Shown: one piece after another, positions 60,450-64,000 of the stretch
Layout of the letters: each line of letters opens with the position of its first letter
Numbering within the stretch: the first letter of the stretch is position 1
Assembly: GCA_023399055.1 (NCBI GenBank)
Contig: JAEWQV010000002.1
Coordinates: 62,001 to 126,000 of the forward strand
From: Bacillota bacterium
GTDB taxonomy: Bacteria > Bacillota > Clostridia > Lachnospirales > Lachnospiraceae
DNA length: 64,000 bases
Direction of reading: 5' to 3'
Notes under the pieces: model-generated
What the model was told of the DNA's origin: nothing
Databases searched by the model: none
The model's input: only the letters and a program-made list of their open reading frames with translations
Position numbers and translations under genes: made by a program

Positions 60450-61517
60450 TTATCTTTCAATATACCCAGAGACTACTTTCAACAATAAATCTTTATAATT
60501 ATATATTTCATCTAAGGATTCAAAATAGTATCTTTCAAAATCCTTACTATCATTAGGTATCATAATTTGTTTCTTTTTAGTATCTAAATTAATACGACAG
60601 ATTGTTTTTCGGATACTACCCCTATACAAGACTGAAAAATATCTCTCGTTATCTTTGTAAGATAAATCATTAGGAGCAACTGATCCAACTAGAATACCCT
60701 TAATTATGTAAAAACACTCAATTTCTTCACCAGTTGTAGTAATTTTTGAAATCTCAGTAGGGGAATCTTGTTCAACAATTTCTTCAACAGTGACAGCAAC
60801 TTCTGTTTCTGTTTTTAACGCTGTAGATATCTTCTCGTTCATTAATTCACTTATGTAGTCATTTAGAGCCTTTTTAACAATACCTCTAAACTTATCAATT
60901 ACATTTTGGGTTTTAACCCCTTCATAAACGCTAGTTAGTATATGCTTAACAAAATCATCTGTAGGTTCTTTTAATTGGTTAGAGAAGTGAGTTTTTATTG
61001 CTTTTGAGTATTTTAATTCAGAAGCTGTGCTGAAGATATTATCAACATCAAATATACTCTTATTAAATTTCTTTAGTTCTGTTACTATATTTGGTTTAAT
61101 GTTAAGTATATCAAATTCAAGAAATGGAGTTAAATCCATTTTATTAGCTTCATCAAGGTCGGTATAAAACTTATATAGGATACCATTAGTTAGGATGCCG
61201 AATTTAGCAGAGGTTGTACCAAAATATCTAAAAAGTTGAGAGCCGTGTTTATCAAGGACATCATTACAACCCTTACATTCAATTAAAATAGCGGGTTTTC
61301 CATCTTTCATAATAGCATAGTCAACTTTTTCACCCTTCTTAATTCCCACATCAGCTATATATTCTGGGGTAAACTCATCTGGATTAAATACGTCATATCC
61401 TAACATTTGAAAGAAAGGAACAATTAAAGACATTTTTGTAGCTTCTTCAGTTGCTATTTGGTCTTTTATCTTAGCAACTCTTGTGGCAAATAGTTTTAAA
61501 TCATCAATAAAATCCAT
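60450..61517 (-). CDS. Stand-alone HsdR N-terminal-like nuclease (PD-(D/E)xK)
   Basis: This 355-residue protein resembles the HSDR_N_2 nuclease module of type I restriction enzymes: early Glu in ATEEATKMSLIVPFFQMLGYDVFNP, Asp in KKGEKVDYAIM near residue 67 and the ECK core in PAILIECKGC near 80. The residues 225-355 carry a small uncharacterised beta domain. No helicase motor, HsdM or HsdS genes lie nearby, so it is not a complete restriction system. Stand-alone members are common in clostridia and phages. AGGAGG precedes the start. Confidence 0.8.
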   Translation of the reverse strand: MDFIDDLKLFATRVAKIKDQIATEEATKMSLIVPFFQMLGYDVFNPDEFTPEYIADVGIKKGEKVDYAIMKDGKPAILIECKGCNDVLDKHGSQLFRYFGTTSAKFGILTNGILYKFYTDLDEANKMDLTPFLEFDILNIKPNIVTELKKFNKSIFDVDNIFSTASELKYSKAIKTHFSNQLKEPTDDFVKHILTSVYEGVKTQNVIDKFRGIVKKALNDYISELMNEKISTALKTETEVAVTVEEIVEQDSPTEISKITTTGEEIECFYIIKGILVGSVAPNDLSYKDNERYFSVLYRGSIRKTICRINLDTKKKQIMIPNDSKDFERYYFESLDEIYNYKDLLLKVVSGYIER

Positions 61518-61608
61518 AGTACATCCTCCTCTGCAAAATATAGGTATATAATAACATATTTTGTAAAATATACAATATACGTAAAGGATTTTGTAAAAAA
61601 ATAAATAA

Positions 61609-61791
61609 ATGATTATTATGATTGACGAACCAATGAATTATTTTGATAAGAAATCTGCAGATGAAATTATTGAATTACTATTAGAAGTTAATAGACGAGG
61701 AAATACCGTTTTGTTGGTTACCCATGACGAAAAATATGCAGATATGTGTACAAAAAAATTTGTGATAGAGGATGGAGAACTGATAATGTAG
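61609..61791 (+). pseudogene. C-terminal fragment of an ABC transporter ATPase
   Basis: Sixty residues cover only Walker B (IIMIDEPMNYFDKKSAD), the D-loop and the H-loop (LLVTHDEKYA) of a MacB-like ATPase. The first two thirds, with Walker A and the signature, are missing, and no ribosome site is seen. It is a remnant of a lost or rearranged transporter gene. Confidence 0.75.
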
Positions 61792-61909
61792 ATATTCAGA
61801 AAGAGGATAAATACAGGATAAATGAGATATAAAAAGTAAATACGCTGCAGCTATGTACGGCCACTCCGAAAACGGGAGCAGCCTATGATGAAGCCAATTA
61901 GGCAAGGGG

Positions 61910-62734
61910 TTATCTTGAGAACTTTTTCTCGAAATAGGTTAGAAGTTTGTATAGTCCGGTTGCAACCACGCATAGTATAACAATAGACATAACCACCCAG
62001 TCAAGTTTAAACACCTGACTGCCATAGATAATAAGATAACCTAGCCCTGCTTTCGCAGCCAAAAATTCTCCAATAATTACACCCACAAGGGAAAGCCCGA
62101 TATTCACTTTCATAAGACTGATGATGGGTAAAAGATTGGAAGGGAGTATAACTTTAAATAAAACATCACGTTTATTGCCGCCAAGGGTATAAATCAATTT
62201 TATCTTATCTTGCTCTACCATTTTAAAACTGGAGTAGAGATTTATCACGGTACCAAATACTGCCACAGAGACGGCTGCAACGATTATTGTCTTCATGTTA
62301 TTACCAAGCCACACAATAAAGACGGGGGCAAGTGCCGACTTAGGAAGACTGTTTAGTACAATCAGATAGGGCTCTAATACCTTGGAGACATTTTCATTCC
62401 ACCATAGAAGGATAGCAACCAAGATACCTAATACATTTACCAGAGCAAAACTGATTAACGTCTCCAGAAGTGTGATACCGACGTGATAAAAGAGCTGACC
62501 ATTTGAAGCCATAGCAATAATAGCATTGCCTACGCGGGAGGGACTGGAGAATACAAAGGAATTGAGTATTCCAAGTCTGGCAGTGATTTCCCAGGTGGCT
62601 ACAAAGCTTACCAAGATAAGAATTTGATAAAAACGAACCCAGCGACGTTGTATGAGATGTTTTCTTACATATGCTTCTTGTGCAGCGGACATCTCGTGGA
62701 CAAGACCTTTAGTTCGTTTGCTTTGCCTGCTCAT
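61910..62734 (-). CDS. ABC transporter permease (SsuC/TauC/ThiX type)
   Basis: This 274-residue membrane protein has six helices and the EAA-type coupling loop around LGGNKRDVLFKVILPSNLLPII near residue 195, as in nitrate/sulfonate/taurine and thiamine-precursor permeases. It overlaps its ATPase by 26 bases and uses AAGGAG inside that gene. No substrate-binding protein is found next to it, so the ligand is open. Confidence 0.85.
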   Translation of the reverse strand: MSRQSKRTKGLVHEMSAAQEAYVRKHLIQRRWVRFYQILILVSFVATWEITARLGILNSFVFSSPSRVGNAIIAMASNGQLFYHVGITLLETLISFALVNVLGILVAILLWWNENVSKVLEPYLIVLNSLPKSALAPVFIVWLGNNMKTIIVAAVSVAVFGTVINLYSSFKMVEQDKIKLIYTLGGNKRDVLFKVILPSNLLPIISLMKVNIGLSLVGVIIGEFLAAKAGLGYLIIYGSQVFKLDWVVMSIVILCVVATGLYKLLTYFEKKFSR

Positions 62735-63494
62735 GATGCGTAAGCTCCTTCCATATTAAATTAAAATACTCTTTGAATTCGGGTGCACTTCTGGCGGAGA
62801 GGGGAGTACGGTTTTCTATGGAAAGATGGATATCGAATATATGCTTTATTGTAGCAGGACGGGAAGATAGCACAATAACACGATCTGCCATACTGATGGC
62901 CTCTGATATATCATGGGTTATCAATATGGCACTTTTTTTCTCCTTGCGAAGAATTCCCCAGATGTCATCGGCTACCTCTAGGCGGGTTTGATAGTCCAGG
63001 GCGGAAAATGGTTCGTCAAGCAGTAAGATATCTGGTTCCAGAAGTAGGGTACGAATGAGAGCTGCTCTTTGTCTCATACCACCGGATAACTCGGAAGGGT
63101 AAGAGTTTTTAAAGGTAATAAGACCATAGGTTTTTAATAATTCATTTATCTGAACATAACTGTCATCTTGTAGCTTATGTTGTATCTCTAGACCTAGAGT
63201 GACATTGTTCACTGTATTTCTCCAGTCCAGTAGGTGATCCTTTTGCAGCATATATCCAATATTTTTTCCGGAGGACTTGATATCCTTTCCATTGATATAT
63301 ATGGAACCACTACTGGGAGAGAGTAAGCCGGCAATCAAAGAAAGGAGGGTTGATTTGCCGCAACCGCTTGGGCCAACAATTGCAACGAATTCACCATCCT
63401 TAACATGAAAAGAAACATCGATGAGTGCCGGCGTTTCCCCTTCAAGGCTATGATAGGTATAACTTAGGTGTTCAATTTGAAGTAATTCGCCCAT
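62709..63494 (-). CDS. ABC transporter ATP-binding protein (SsuB/TauB type)
   Basis: This 261-residue ATPase shows Walker A GPSGCGKST, Q-loop YMLQKDHLLDWRN, signature LSGGMRQRAALIRTL, Walker B ILLLDEPFSALD and ITHDISEAISMADR, which is the nitrate/taurine/sulfonate branch. GGAGG precedes the ATG. It leads the operon with the permease and is divergent from the gene at 63790. Confidence 0.9.
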   Translation of the reverse strand: MGELLQIEHLSYTYHSLEGETPALIDVSFHVKDGEFVAIVGPSGCGKSTLLSLIAGLLSPSSGSIYINGKDIKSSGKNIGYMLQKDHLLDWRNTVNNVTLGLEIQHKLQDDSYVQINELLKTYGLITFKNSYPSELSGGMRQRAALIRTLLLEPDILLLDEPFSALDYQTRLEVADDIWGILRKEKKSAILITHDISEAISMADRVIVLSSRPATIKHIFDIHLSIENRTPLSARSAPEFKEYFNLIWKELTHHEQAKQTN

Positions 63495-63789
63495 AGTTTT
63501 CCTCCAAAATTACTTATACAGTATTATATGACGGGACAAATAAGTGGTTACTTAACTTTAGAAACTATACATAATATTCCTTTATGGTAATCCAGATGTG
63601 TTTTTATGCAACAAATGGAAACAGTCAATTAAAAACAAATGTAAAGTATAATAAAAATTTATCAAACTTTGGCAAATAATATACCAATCTGTTGACAGAT
63701 TATAGAAAAGAATTTAGAATAAAATAGTAATTTTGTACTAGAAAAAATATTTTATTATATTATGATTTATTTTGGAGGGGACATAGGTC
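63495..63789. other. Divergent promoter region
   Basis: It holds the 63692-63720 promoter of the rightward gene. The ABC promoter should lie at its left end but is not clear. No riboswitch fold (TPP, S-box) was recognised. Confidence 0.4.
63692..63720 (+). promoter_or_regulatory. Promoter candidate for the last gene
   Basis: TTGACA at 63692, a 17-base spacer and TAGAAT at 63715. Confidence 0.6.
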
Positions 63790-64000
63790 GTGCTGAAGCT
63801 AAGGGGTTTGTTATTATGCTTTTTGATTTCGTTCGTTGCCATAATTGGTGTAATTGCTTATGGCGTTTACAGGGATTCTAATAACTATGAGGTGTTTAAT
63901 AATTCAGGATATATTTTGTTATCACCGGATTCCACGTATTCCGATGATATTAATACACAGATATATTTTGAAGAGGGGACAAAGTATAAGAAAGTTTACC
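63790..64000 (+). CDS. Partial exported or membrane-anchored protein
   Basis: The frame is open at the window end. It starts at GTG 63790 behind GGAGG (11 bases, rather long), followed by a basic residue pair and a hydrophobic helix (LLLCFLISFVAIIGVIAYGV, residues 7-26), then polar sequence NYEVFNNSGYILLSP. The helix acts as signal or anchor. At 70 visible residues no family is recognised. Confidence 0.5.
   Translation, partial: MLKLRGLLLCFLISFVAIIGVIAYGVYRDSNNYEVFNNSGYILLSPDSTYSDDINTQIYFEEGTKYKKVY

Noticed and set aside
63495..63789. TPP riboswitch before the ABC genes
   Set aside because: No CTGAGA-type core or paired stems of a THI element were recognised upstream of the ATPase gene.

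Overview
This window looks like a chromosomal segment of an AT-rich, anaerobic, spore-forming Firmicute, most probably a Lachnospiraceae/Lachnoclostridium-type clostridium. The evidence is a FabT-FabH-ACP-FabK-FabD-FabG-FabF-AccB-FabZ-AccC-AccD-AccA cluster, a type III glutamine synthetase, rubrerythrin, small clostridial families (DUF1540-, DUF6171- and DUF5721-like), AGGAGG ribosome binding sites, and a SleL/YaaH-like LysM-GH18 protein. Species assignment is inference; no 16S gene or other marker is present.

Layout. 1-3.2 kb: a Cys-rich small protein, then a leftward PiT phosphate transporter - DUF47 (PhoU-like) - AI-2E/YtvI-like membrane protein set, with PhoP-like TTCACA repeats upstream. 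3.7-11 kb: amino-acid biosynthesis (ilvD, ilvB; serC, serA, DUF1015). 11-15.4 kb: rubrerythrin, a DUF624 protein and glnN behind a hairpin-rich leader. 15.6-25.9 kb: the complete type II fatty-acid elongation and acetyl-CoA carboxylase operon, opened by a FabT-like MarR regulator whose likely operator overlaps the -10 box. 26-36 kb: envelope and transport genes, including a PadR-controlled MacB/FtsX-type ABC system in which one permease is fused to a thioredoxin-like domain, a papain-like (C39-type) protein with a repeat insert, and an ABC-F protein with a degenerate second ATPase site. 36-50.6 kb: a GGDEF/EAL sensor, aldo-keto reductase, TraX, HtpG (CIRCE-controlled, with a His/Cys-rich insertion), DegV, a metallophosphoesterase, an AAA ATPase and GrpB.

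50.7-59.1 kb is an accessory tract bounded by tRNA-Pro(CGG) and tRNA-Thr(CGT). It holds a frameshifted membrane-protein gene, two secreted Ig-like (Big_2) paralogues, an amidase, a SOS-type Y-family polymerase with a small partner, a YHYH protein, an HNH-like protein, an unrecognised 309-residue protein, a lysin fragment and two small phage-like ORFs. 59.3-64 kb carries a second DegV, an orphan HsdR-N-type nuclease, a fragment of an ABC ATPase, a two-gene ABC importer without its binding protein, and the start of an exported or membrane protein that runs off the window.

The most distinctive signals are the permease-redoxin fusion under an 18-bp-arm PadR-type palindrome, the His/Cys-rich HtpG insertion, the ABC-F protein lacking Walker A lysine and H-loop histidine in its second domain, hairpin clusters at 10.97-11.2 kb and 13.15-13.3 kb, and several small ORFs not previously delimited here. 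No CRISPR array, complete insertion sequence, rRNA operon or intact prophage was seen.
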